Shown in pieces: positions 57,348 to 64,000 of a stretch of 64,000 bases of DNA. Position numbers and translations under genes: made by a program. The stretch spans positions 1 to 64,000 of the forward strand of contig NZ_JABX01000006.1 of assembly GCF_001469165.1 (NCBI RefSeq), written 5' to 3'. The notes below the pieces were generated by a model that worked only from the letters and a program-made list of their open reading frames with translations, was not told the DNA's origin and made no database searches. Within the stretch, counting starts at the first letter, position 1; every line of letters starts with the position of its first letter. The DNA is from Thiohalocapsa sp. ML1. Its GTDB lineage: Bacteria > Pseudomonadota > Gammaproteobacteria > Chromatiales > Chromatiaceae.

Positions 57348-58496
57348 TCAGCCGGTCCAGTGGCGCGGCAGGGCGAAGGCGTCGAGATAGGCATCGGTGC
57401 CGCGCTCCACCGCGTAGGGCCGCACGGCCTCGCGCAGCCTGCTCGCGTCCGCTGGCGCTGCGAGCGTCGCGGCCATCGCCGCTGCCAGTGCCGGCGCATC
57501 GCCGACGGGCACGAGCTGCCCGACGCGCCCGTCGTCCAGTACCTCCCGCGGGCCGCTCGGGCAGTCCGTCGATACCACCGGCGTGCCCATGGCCAGCGCC
57601 TCCACCAGCACCAGGGGCATGCCCTCCCAGCGCGAGCTCAGCACGAACAGGTCGGCGTGGGCCAAGGCGCCGTAGGGGCGCGGCATGAACCCCGCCAGAT
57701 CCAGGTCCGCGGCGACGCCGACCTCCGCCGCCAGCGCCGCGAGCCGCCCGCGCTCGGCGCCTTCGCCGAGGATCATCAGTCGGCAAGGCCGCTCGGCACG
57801 CAGCGCAGCGAAGGCCCGGACCAGCGTCGCGAAGTCCTTGCGCCGGCTGAGCTCGCCGACGCCGAGGATCAGCGGCGCGGCGGGGTCGTGGAACCAGGCA
57901 TGGTTTGGTGCCGGTAGGGGGGTGTCGAACAGCGCATCCGGCACCACCGGCGTCGGCACCACGCGGATCAGCGCCGGGTCGAGGCCGGCGAAGCCGACGA
58001 GATCCTGCGCCGCGCCGCGGCTCGGCACCAGCACCCCGGCGGCGCGCGGGTACAGCCGCGCGACGGACTGACGCTGCAGCCAGCGCTCCAGCGCACCGCG
58101 GCTCGCGAGGTCCACGGACAGCGTGGTGCCCGAGCGCAGATAGAGCCGCGTGCCGCCGCCGGCCAGGGCTAGGGCCGCGAGCGCCGTGCGGTTGACCCGG
58201 TCCTTGTCGGACAGCAGCACCGCCGGGCGATGCCGACGCAGATAGAGCACGATGGCGGGCACGCAGGCGTAGGTGTGGCGGCTGCCCAGATCCACGATGC
58301 CGAGGTTGGGCGTCTCGACGGCGGCCTCGGCCAGGTCCGGCCCGTGCCCGCGCACCTTGAGCAGATCGACCCGATAGCCGCGCCGGGCGAGGGCCGGCAG
58401 CAGGTGCTTCGCGAGCCGGTCCACGCCGCTGTGCCCGGACGTCGAGAAGAGGCAAGCGATGCGGCCCGGGTCGGTGGTGGTGGGTCGAGCCGTCAT
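57348..58496 (-). CDS. Glycosyltransferase family 4
   Basis: The 382-residue protein has a GT-B fold: GHSGVDRLAKHLLPALARRG near the start, GVGELSRRKDFATLVRAFAA, RLMILGEGAERGRLAALAAE, and DLFVLSSRWEGMPLVLVEAL with the E-x7-E motif (EGMPLVLVE), then MGTPVVSTDCPSGPREVLDD. It transfers a sugar from a nucleotide donor; donor and acceptor are unknown. The stop of the duplicated asnB tail lies just upstream, at 58496. Confidence 0.92.
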   Translation of the reverse strand: MTARPTTTDPGRIACLFSTSGHSGVDRLAKHLLPALARRGYRVDLLKVRGHGPDLAEAAVETPNLGIVDLGSRHTYACVPAIVLYLRRHRPAVLLSDKDRVNRTALAALALAGGGTRLYLRSGTTLSVDLASRGALERWLQRQSVARLYPRAAGVLVPSRGAAQDLVGFAGLDPALIRVVPTPVVPDALFDTPLPAPNHAWFHDPAAPLILGVGELSRRKDFATLVRAFAALRAERPCRLMILGEGAERGRLAALAAEVGVAADLDLAGFMPRPYGALAHADLFVLSSRWEGMPLVLVEALAMGTPVVSTDCPSGPREVLDDGRVGQLVPVGDAPALAAAMAATLAAPADASRLREAVRPYAVERGTDAYLDAFALPRHWTG

Positions 58497-58590
58497 TCGG
58501 CAATCCAGTCCAGCAGGCCCTCATCGACGCGCGGGCGCGCGGCGTCGGGCTAGATGAAACGCCGATGCAGGATCGCGAGCTGCCGGTTCC
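58496..58590 (-). pseudogene. Duplicated 3' tail of the asnB-like gene
   Basis: About 95 bp are nearly identical to the last 95 bp of asnB at 59824-59920 (ATTCGGCAATCCAGTCCAGC is exact; later bases differ at scattered sites). It is a partial copy lacking the rest of the gene and overlaps the start of the GT4 gene. The copies flank the Uma2 gene in the same orientation, so this is a footprint of a duplication or insertion event. Confidence 0.75.
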
Positions 58591-58710
58591 GAGCGCGGCA
58601 TGCGGCCCTCTAGGCTTGAGGCCATGAACATTTCACGACAATAACCTGAGCTGGCGTAGCGGGTTGGGCGCTGTTGCCCTAGCGCGGGAAGAGGTCCGGC
58701 GGTGGCGCCT

Positions 58711-59607
58711 CTAGCGCGACGCCAGTTGCGCCCGCAATGCGGCCAGTTCCTGCTCTGCTGCGGCGCGTGCCGCGGCCTCGGCGTCGGCGCGCTTGTCTGC
58801 GGACTCGGCGCGGGCGGCTTCCGTCTCGGCGCGGGCGGCCTCGGCCTCGGCGCGAGCGGCCGCGTCGCGCGCCTCGCGTTCCAGGTGCCGCCAGCCGGGC
58901 AGCACGAAGTCCCAGTACACCGGGTCGCGACTCATCGCCTCGGGACCGGGGCGGGTGATGAGATCCGTCACGCGAAACTGCCAGCCCGGCAAGACCGACG
59001 AACGGATCAGGCCGTCCGCGGGCGCGATGGGCACATACAGGCCGCCGTCGTCCAGGCGGAAGAAGGCTTGGCGCGCCGGCTCCCGGTGCACGATGAAGTA
59101 TTCTGGCACCCCGGCGGCGGCGTACTCGGCGCGCTTGAGCACCAGATCGCGGTCGACGCTCTGGCTGTCCTTGTCCGACAGCGCCTCGACACAGAGATCG
59201 AAGATGCCGTGATAGGACACATCGAGCGGCAGCAGCGGCTCGGGGTTGTCGTCGCGCACGATGCCGAAGTCGGGCCGGCGGATGACGGTGCCGCTGGGCA
59301 GCGCGAGCCGGAAGCCCATCTCCAGCCCCACCACCTGGGCGATGGGCTGGGCACGCAGGTAATGGCGCACCAGTTCCAACAGCCAGAGGTAAACGAGCCA
59401 GGTCTCGCAGTCCGACACGGGTTTCTCCTCCAGCCGGCCGTGGTTCCATTCGTAGGACCGATCGCCCGCCAGGTAGAAATCGGTCCAGTAGTCGCGCTCG
59501 CCGACCCGCAGGCCGTCGGCGGACGGCGCCGAGGTCGCGGCGAGCGGTGCCGACGTGCGCGGCTTATGGCGCGCGGCGGGGGCGTCGCGCAGGGCGGTTG
59601 GGCTCAT
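58711..59607 (-). CDS. Uma2-family putative endonuclease (DUF820), copy 2
   Basis: The 298-residue protein has the Uma2 core: YWTDFYLAGDRSYEWNHGRL, VIRRPDFGIVRDDNPEPLLP, GIFDLCVEALSDKDSQSVDR, KRAEYAAAGVPEYFIVHREP. The C-terminal 60 residues are an alanine/glutamate/arginine coiled coil (RAETEAARAESADKRADAEA). It shows only distant similarity to copy 1 at 10570. Seven 12-bp repeats lie directly before the start codon. The gene is flanked by asnB-tail DNA, suggesting acquisition. Confidence 0.85.
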   Translation of the reverse strand: MSPTALRDAPAARHKPRTSAPLAATSAPSADGLRVGERDYWTDFYLAGDRSYEWNHGRLEEKPVSDCETWLVYLWLLELVRHYLRAQPIAQVVGLEMGFRLALPSGTVIRRPDFGIVRDDNPEPLLPLDVSYHGIFDLCVEALSDKDSQSVDRDLVLKRAEYAAAGVPEYFIVHREPARQAFFRLDDGGLYVPIAPADGLIRSSVLPGWQFRVTDLITRPGPEAMSRDPVYWDFVLPGWRHLEREARDAAARAEAEAARAETEAARAESADKRADAEAAARAAAEQELAALRAQLASR

Positions 59608-59610
59608 GTC

Positions 59611-59694
59611 GGGAACCTCTTTGGAAACCTGTTCGGAAACCTGCTCGGAAACCTGCTCGGAAACCTGTGCGGAAACCTGTGCGGAAACCTCCGC
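59611..59694 (-). repeat. 12-bp tandem repeats before Uma2 copy 2
   Basis: Seven units of GGAAACCTGCTC-like sequence (on the plus strand) run from 59611 to 59694, with the first and last units imperfect. On the gene's strand each unit reads GAGCAGGTTTCC, so each carries an AGG that resembles part of a ribosome site. The last unit ends only 4 bp before the start ATG. Copy number could vary by slipped replication. Confidence 0.85.
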
Positions 59695-59822
59695 GGGTCG
59701 CGGATGACGCGACTCGAAGCACGCGATGATGCCAGAGGGCCGCCGGCCGTGGCCACTCGGCGGGACGCTGCCGCGACCGTGCGTGCTCGATCCGGACCCC
59801 GGCCGCGGCTGTCGGCCGGCCC

Positions 59823-61646
59823 TTATTCGGCAATCCAGTCCAGCAGGTCCTCATCCGCGCGCGGGCGCTCGGCGTCGCCGTCGATGAAGAGCCGGTGCCA
59901 GATCGCGAACTGAAGCAGCCCGAACAGCTCGCGGTCGCCGCCGCGCCCGGCGCGGCGCGCGGCGACCAGCTCCGGGATGGCGGCGGCATTGAACCAGTCG
60001 CGGATGCCGCGGTTGCGCTGCAACAGCGCACCTAAATGGCTGAGTCTGTCCCCGGCGAGCCATTCCGCGACGGGCACGTGGAAGCCGCGCTTGGGCCGGT
60101 CCAGGTGTCCGGGCGGCAGCTTCGGTGCCGCCCAGCGGCGCAGCAGCCGTTTGCCAGTGCGCCCGCGGAGCTTGAGCCCGTCCGGCAGCGCGAGCCCGAG
60201 CTCAACGAGACGATGGTCCAACAGTGGCACCCGGCCCTCTAGCCCGAAGGCCATGAGCATGCGGTCGGTCTTCACCAGCAGGTTGTCCGGCAGCGCGGTG
60301 GTGAGATCGACGTATTGGCGCCGCTGCAGGTCCGACCAGGCTGGCGGCGTTGCCTGCCAAGCGTCCACGAAAGGCTGCCGCGCCCGCCCCGGCAGCCCCC
60401 GCAGCGCCGGCCCGAATAGCGCTCGCACCCAGTGCTGCGACCACTGCCCGCGGGTGCGAAAACCGCCGCTGCCGGGCCGCAGCAGGCCCTTGCCGAGCCG
60501 CTCGGCCAGGCTCGGTCGGTAGCGCCGATAGCCGGCGAAGGCCTCGTCGCCGCCTTCGCCCGAGAACACGACCTTGAGCGAGCGCGCCGCAGTCTCGGCG
60601 AGGATCGAGGTCGGCAGGCAGGCGTAGTCGCGCATGAGATCGTCCGCTGCCCAGATCGTCAGCGGCAGCCGCGCGCAGAGCTGCTCTGCCGTCAGTCGCA
60701 GTGCGGTGTGCTCGAAGCCGAACCAGTCCGCGATGCGCTCCGCGCCGTCCAGCTCATCCGCCATGGCGGTATCCTGGAAGCCCACCGAGAAGCTCTGGAT
60801 GCGCCCGGCGCCGTGCTGCGCCAGCGCGGCGGCGAGCGTCGCCGAATCCAGCCCGCCGGACAGGAAGAGCCCGAAGGGCACGTCCGCGCGCATGTGCTCG
60901 GCCATGGCGGTATCGAGCAGCGCGTCCAGCGCCGCGGCGGCGTCGGCATCATTCATCGGTTGCGGTGCGATGTCCGTCAGCGACCAGTAACGGCGGTGCT
61001 CGACGGCGAGATCGGGGCCGATGACGAGCATCTCCCCCGGCAGCACGCGCTCGATGCCTTGGAAGATCGTCGCCCGGCCCGTGCTGAACTGCTGCAGCAG
61101 GAATTGTCGCAGTGCCGGGCCGTGCACCTGCGGCTTGCCCGGCAACAGCGGCAGCAGCGCCTTGAGCTCCGACGCGAAGGCGATGCGATCGGGCAGCCTG
61201 GCGTAGAACAGTGGCTTGATGCCGAGCCGGTCGCGCACCAAGATCAACCGCCGGCGCGCGCGGTCGTGCAGCGCGAAGGCGTACATGCCGCGCAGCACGT
61301 GCACCGAGGCGTCGGCGTGCACGGCGTAAGCGTGCAGAATGGTGGCCGAGTCCGAGCCCCGCGCCGGCGCCGGCGCGACGGCGCCGAGCTCGGCGTCCAG
61401 CTCGCGGTAGTTGTAGACCTCGCCGTTGGCAACGAGCGCGAGGTTGCCGTCGTTGCTCAGCATCGGCTGGTGGCCGGTGGCGAGCCCGATGATGGAGAGC
61501 CGGGTCTGCGCGAGCGCGACCCCGTCGGCGCAGTGGCTGCCGCGGTCGTCCGGCCCGCGATGGGCGAGCCGCGCCGCCATCGCCGCGAGCAGCTCGGGCT
61601 CGGCGGGGGTGCCGTCGCGCCGCATGAAGCCCGCTATGCCGCACAT
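59823..61646 (-). CDS. asnB: Asparagine synthase-type amidotransferase
   Basis: The 607-residue protein starts MCGIAGFMRRDGTPAEPELL, where Cys2 is the nucleophile of the N-terminal glutaminase domain, with RLAHRGPDDRGSHCADGVAL and NGEVYNYRELDAELG. The synthetase half has FLSGGLDSATLAAALAQHG (PP-loop SGGxDS) and VVFSGEGGDEAFAGYRRYR. In polysaccharide clusters such enzymes often amidate or modify sugar acids rather than make asparagine, so the gene name is by family. The MCGIAGF start at 61646 is required by the nucleophile. Related but shorter sequence (95 bp) lies at 58496. Confidence 0.92.
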   Translation of the reverse strand: MCGIAGFMRRDGTPAEPELLAAMAARLAHRGPDDRGSHCADGVALAQTRLSIIGLATGHQPMLSNDGNLALVANGEVYNYRELDAELGAVAPAPARGSDSATILHAYAVHADASVHVLRGMYAFALHDRARRRLILVRDRLGIKPLFYARLPDRIAFASELKALLPLLPGKPQVHGPALRQFLLQQFSTGRATIFQGIERVLPGEMLVIGPDLAVEHRRYWSLTDIAPQPMNDADAAAALDALLDTAMAEHMRADVPFGLFLSGGLDSATLAAALAQHGAGRIQSFSVGFQDTAMADELDGAERIADWFGFEHTALRLTAEQLCARLPLTIWAADDLMRDYACLPTSILAETAARSLKVVFSGEGGDEAFAGYRRYRPSLAERLGKGLLRPGSGGFRTRGQWSQHWVRALFGPALRGLPGRARQPFVDAWQATPPAWSDLQRRQYVDLTTALPDNLLVKTDRMLMAFGLEGRVPLLDHRLVELGLALPDGLKLRGRTGKRLLRRWAAPKLPPGHLDRPKRGFHVPVAEWLAGDRLSHLGALLQRNRGIRDWFNAAAIPELVAARRAGRGGDRELFGLLQFAIWHRLFIDGDAERPRADEDLLDWIAE

Positions 61647-61907
61647 GGATGCGGCCTGCGTTGTGACGGGCGGGGCAGGTCGGTGGTCAAGGTCGCGGTG
61701 GGTCCGGTGGGGTGGTGCAAGCCCGGCTAGGCTTGTGGGCGCTTGGTACGCGGCATCTTGCCACGTGTGCGCGCCGCGCCATAGCGCGCCGACGTCCGTG
61801 GTGGGCGGCGCGTCTGCTACCATTCCGGCCGCGCGCCAGGGCGCTCCGGACATCGGCGTCCGGGCGGGCCGGGGGCGGCGACGCTTCAAAAACAAGTGGT
61901 TGCCGTC

Positions 61908-62085
61908 TCCATCGAAATCGAAATCGAAATCGGTACCGAAATCGCACCTCTCATCGCCTTACCCAATATCATGTCCGGTCGATCCCGATCCCGATCCCGA
62001 TCCCGATTTCGATGCCCTTGACGTCGAGTTTCGCTGCGCTGATGCGATCCCGGGAGTGTACCGGTAGTTTCTGAACCGTCACTGA
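61908..62085. repeat. GAAATC-type inverted repeat, copy 2
   Basis: The left arm is GAAATCGAAATCGAAATCGG; the right arm is GATCCCGATCCCGATCCCGA followed by TCCCGATTTCGATG, then the conserved GTTTCGCTGCGCTGATGCG, ATCCCGGGAGTGTACCGGTA, GTTTCTGAACCGTCA. The same end is found at 51062-51160. It lies in the 446-bp divergent gap between asnB and the O-antigen ligase gene, where no gene is seen. Confidence 0.7.
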
Positions 62086-62093
62086 CTGAGGAA

Positions 62094-63404
62094 GTGTCCG
62101 CCTTGAGCAACTGGATCGCGCGCCTGCAGCGCTTCGGGCTGTACCTTCTCGCATTGGCGCTCTTCCTCGCGCCCGCCGGCGTCTCCTGGGGGCTCGGCCT
62201 GCTTGTGCTGGGCTTCCTGATGGAGCTTGGCGTCCGCATACGGCAGCGCCGGCCGTGGCCCGCGTCGACTGCGCTCTGGCTCATCCTCGGCCTCGCGGTC
62301 TATGCACTTTTGCGCGGCTGGCTCGCGAACTATCCGGGCGGCACCTGGTCGGTCCGTTGGGGCGCTGGGCTGGATTGGGCGCAGCTCGCCGTCGTCGTGC
62401 CCGTGGCCTACGTGATCGGCGGCAATCAGCGCCGGCTGCTGCGCGTGCTGGCCTTGGCGCTGCTCGGGATGCTGCTCGGGGCAATGTACCGGCTGGACTG
62501 GGCGCTGCTCTGGGCGGACCCGGCGGCGTTCGCGGAGTCAAGACCCGGCTTCGGCGTGCCGACAATCGTGTTCGCGCTGTTCTCCGGCACGGCACTGATC
62601 GGGCTGTTCACCCTGCGTTGGCGCTGGTGGGGCGGGCGCCATGACTCTGTGCATTTGCTGCGGATCGGGCTGTGGCTGCTGGTGACGGCGCTGGTCGCGC
62701 AGGCCTTCCTGCTCACGCTGTCGCGTGGTGCCTGGCTCGCGCTCGCGGCCACTGCAGTGCTTGGGCTGCTGTTGGTGGCGAGCCGCCGCGGGCGCCGACG
62801 CAGCCCGCGTCTGCTGACCTGGCTGGGTGGTGGAGCGGTGGCGGTGCTGGTGCTGATGAACGCGGGCTCGATGGTGGAGCGCGTCACGGCGGAATTCGAC
62901 ACCGCGCGCGCGCTCGTGCAGGGGGAGGTCGGTTACGTGCCGGATTCCTCCTTCAGCCAACGCTGGCATGCGCAGCGCTTCGGCCTCGACCTCTGGCAGC
63001 AGCGGCCCTGGCTCGGCTGGGGCCCCGGCAGCGCCAAGGCGCTGCTCAAGGCCAGCGATGATCCGTCCGTGATGCTGACCGGCTACGGGCCGCTGGAGCA
63101 CCTGCACAACACCTATCTGGAGGTGCTGGTGCAGCTCGGCGTCGTCGGCCTCCTGCTCTGGCTCGCGCTGTTTGCGGCGCTGTGGCGATCGGTGCAGTTG
63201 GCCTGCAGGGCCGGCAGCGTTGACGTCGATGTCGGCAATTTCCTGTTGCTGTCGCTCGTTTATCTCATGCTCTGGAGCCTGTTCGACTTCCATTCGATGC
63301 AACAGGCTTGGCGGGCCTACTGGGGCGTGCTCGCCGGGGGCATGCTCGCGGTCGGACTGTTCCCGCGCACCGCGCGCACCGAGCCCGGTGCGGGAGCCGG
63401 CTAA
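62094..63404 (+). CDS. O-antigen ligase/polymerase (WaaL/Wzy type)
   Basis: The 436-residue protein has about 10-12 membrane helices and the Wzy_C (PF04932) domain: FLLTLSRGAWLALAATAVLG carries the SRG-x2-L motif, and QRPWLGWGPGSAKALLK, HLHNTYLEVLVQLGVVGLL the GxG and H-N-x-Y/F-L motifs. It joins or polymerises O-antigen repeat units from undecaprenyl carriers. The GTG at 62094 is used. The stop overlaps the start of the next gene by one base (TAATG). Confidence 0.88.
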   Translation: MSALSNWIARLQRFGLYLLALALFLAPAGVSWGLGLLVLGFLMELGVRIRQRRPWPASTALWLILGLAVYALLRGWLANYPGGTWSVRWGAGLDWAQLAVVVPVAYVIGGNQRRLLRVLALALLGMLLGAMYRLDWALLWADPAAFAESRPGFGVPTIVFALFSGTALIGLFTLRWRWWGGRHDSVHLLRIGLWLLVTALVAQAFLLTLSRGAWLALAATAVLGLLLVASRRGRRRSPRLLTWLGGGAVAVLVLMNAGSMVERVTAEFDTARALVQGEVGYVPDSSFSQRWHAQRFGLDLWQQRPWLGWGPGSAKALLKASDDPSVMLTGYGPLEHLHNTYLEVLVQLGVVGLLLWLALFAALWRSVQLACRAGSVDVDVGNFLLLSLVYLMLWSLFDFHSMQQAWRAYWGVLAGGMLAVGLFPRTARTEPGAGAG

Positions 63405-64000
63405 TGCTGCCCGCGTTGTTCATTCGGCACTTCGAGGATGGGGGCGTCGAGCGCAAACTGACCAACCTGGCACGCGGACTGGTGCTGCTCGGTCAGCCTT
63501 GCGACCTAGTGGTAAGCAATGCGCGCCACGCATACGTGCAGGGCTTGCCGGCAGCGGTCACGCTGACGCCGGTCGGGGATGGCGAGGCAGCGCTGGACGC
63601 CTACCTGCTGGCGCGGCGACCGGATCTGGTCATCACCGGCAAGCTCGCCGATGATCGGGATCTGCTCGCGGCGCGGGAACGGCTCGGGCTGGGAGTGCGG
63701 CTCGTGACGACGGTGGGCACGCCGCTGTCGGCGAGCTTGCGAGCGCGGCGCTTTCGGCCGCTGCGGGTCTGGCGCGAGACGCGCCGGGTCCGGCGCGATT
63801 ACGCCAAGCTCGATGCGGTGACGGCGGTGTGCGGCGAGGTCGCGGCGGATCTGCGGCGCCACTTCCTGACGGGCGAGGTGCCGCTGCGCGTGCTGCCGAA
63901 TCCGACGTTGCCCGACGACTTCGAGCTGCGCGCCGCGTCGCCGTGCCCGCATCCCTGGCTGCAGCCCGGCGCGGGTCCGGTGCTGATCGCCGTCGGCGGG
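63404..64000 (+). CDS. Glycosyltransferase, 3' end beyond window
   Basis: An uninterrupted frame of 199 codons runs from the ATG at 63404 to the window edge. It begins LPALFIRHFEDGGVERKLTN, with the GGVERK-like sugar-transferase motif, and continues ITGKLADDRDLLAARERLGL, VTTVGTPLSASLRARRFRPL, KLDAVTAVCGEVAADLRRHF and RVLPNPTLPDDFELR, the latter being the NP motif of GT4 proteins before the second Rossmann domain. It is encoded directly after the O-antigen ligase (TAATG overlap), so it is in the same operon. The C-terminal half, with the E-x7-E motif, is not in the window. Confidence 0.85.
   Translation, partial: MLPALFIRHFEDGGVERKLTNLARGLVLLGQPCDLVVSNARHAYVQGLPAAVTLTPVGDGEAALDAYLLARRPDLVITGKLADDRDLLAARERLGLGVRLVTTVGTPLSASLRARRFRPLRVWRETRRVRRDYAKLDAVTAVCGEVAADLRRHFLTGEVPLRVLPNPTLPDDFELRAASPCPHPWLQPGAGPVLIAVGG

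Noticed and set aside
59623-59700. Plus-strand peptide repeats (NLFGNL pattern) over the 12-bp units
   Set aside because: This is translation of the minisatellite in an antisense frame, without start context or homology.

Overview
The window looks like chromosomal DNA of a high-GC gammaproteobacterium, most probably a purple sulfur bacterium or close relative (Chromatiales). This is inferred from nifHDK with divergent draT (post-translational nitrogenase control), a NafY-type cofactor carrier, a hisE-tatABC gene order, an ArsR-type regulator with the two cysteines expected of a SqrR/BigR persulfide sensor, and many GC-rich dispersed palindromes. No photosynthesis, rRNA or tRNA gene was seen, so the lifestyle is inferred, not shown.

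Layout. 1-4.5 kb is accessory and decayed: a group II intron remnant whose reverse transcriptase has lost its centre, a DUF433/DUF5615 toxin-antitoxin pair, an AbrB/PIN pair bracketed by two 197-bp MITEs, and gene fragments. 4.6-12.4 kb holds a ZIP-like permease carrying two cyclic-nucleotide-binding domains, an Slp lipoprotein, membrane proteins, an acetyltransferase, a Uma2 protein and argF. 12.5-24.3 kb holds argD, a STAND-type ATPase fused to a formylglycine-enzyme-like domain, a GGDEF/EAL protein, a retropepsin-like protein, mtfA, a stand-alone acetolactate synthase, a hemerythrin-like protein and phhB. 24.4-32.9 kb holds speE with the SqrR-like regulator, a histidine kinase/receiver-PAS pair, truC, bcp and an OmpR/EnvZ-type pair. 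34.5-39 kb holds a CBS protein, argG and a SulP transporter.

39.2-46.2 kb is the nitrogen-fixation locus. On the minus strand nifH, nifD, nifK, nifT, a 2[4Fe-4S] ferredoxin, nafY and a DUF6129 gene follow a sigma-54 -24/-12 element and a TGT-N10-ACA NifA site. On the plus strand is draT, whose product inactivates NifH. hisE, tatA, tatB and a tatC with a long FimV-like C-terminal tail follow. 49-53.8 kb holds a LysR regulator, a small XRE regulator, an MltD-like transglycosylase, rlpA and dcd. 54-64 kb is a cell-envelope polysaccharide region: GT39 and GT4 glycosyltransferases, PAP2 phosphatase, a second Uma2 gene inserted next to a duplicated asnB tail, asnB-type amidotransferase, O-antigen ligase and a glycosyltransferase running off the window end.

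The genome is rich in short non-coding mobile DNA. At least six copies of one roughly 130-210-bp palindromic element, a GAAATC-repeat family, a small GCCGGC hairpin family and two MITEs occupy most of the larger gaps. The best candidates for new biology are the nSTAND-FGE fusion, the ZIP-CNB-CNB-ZIP permease, the TatC-FimV-tail fusion and the pair of paralogous MSFD micro-proteins.
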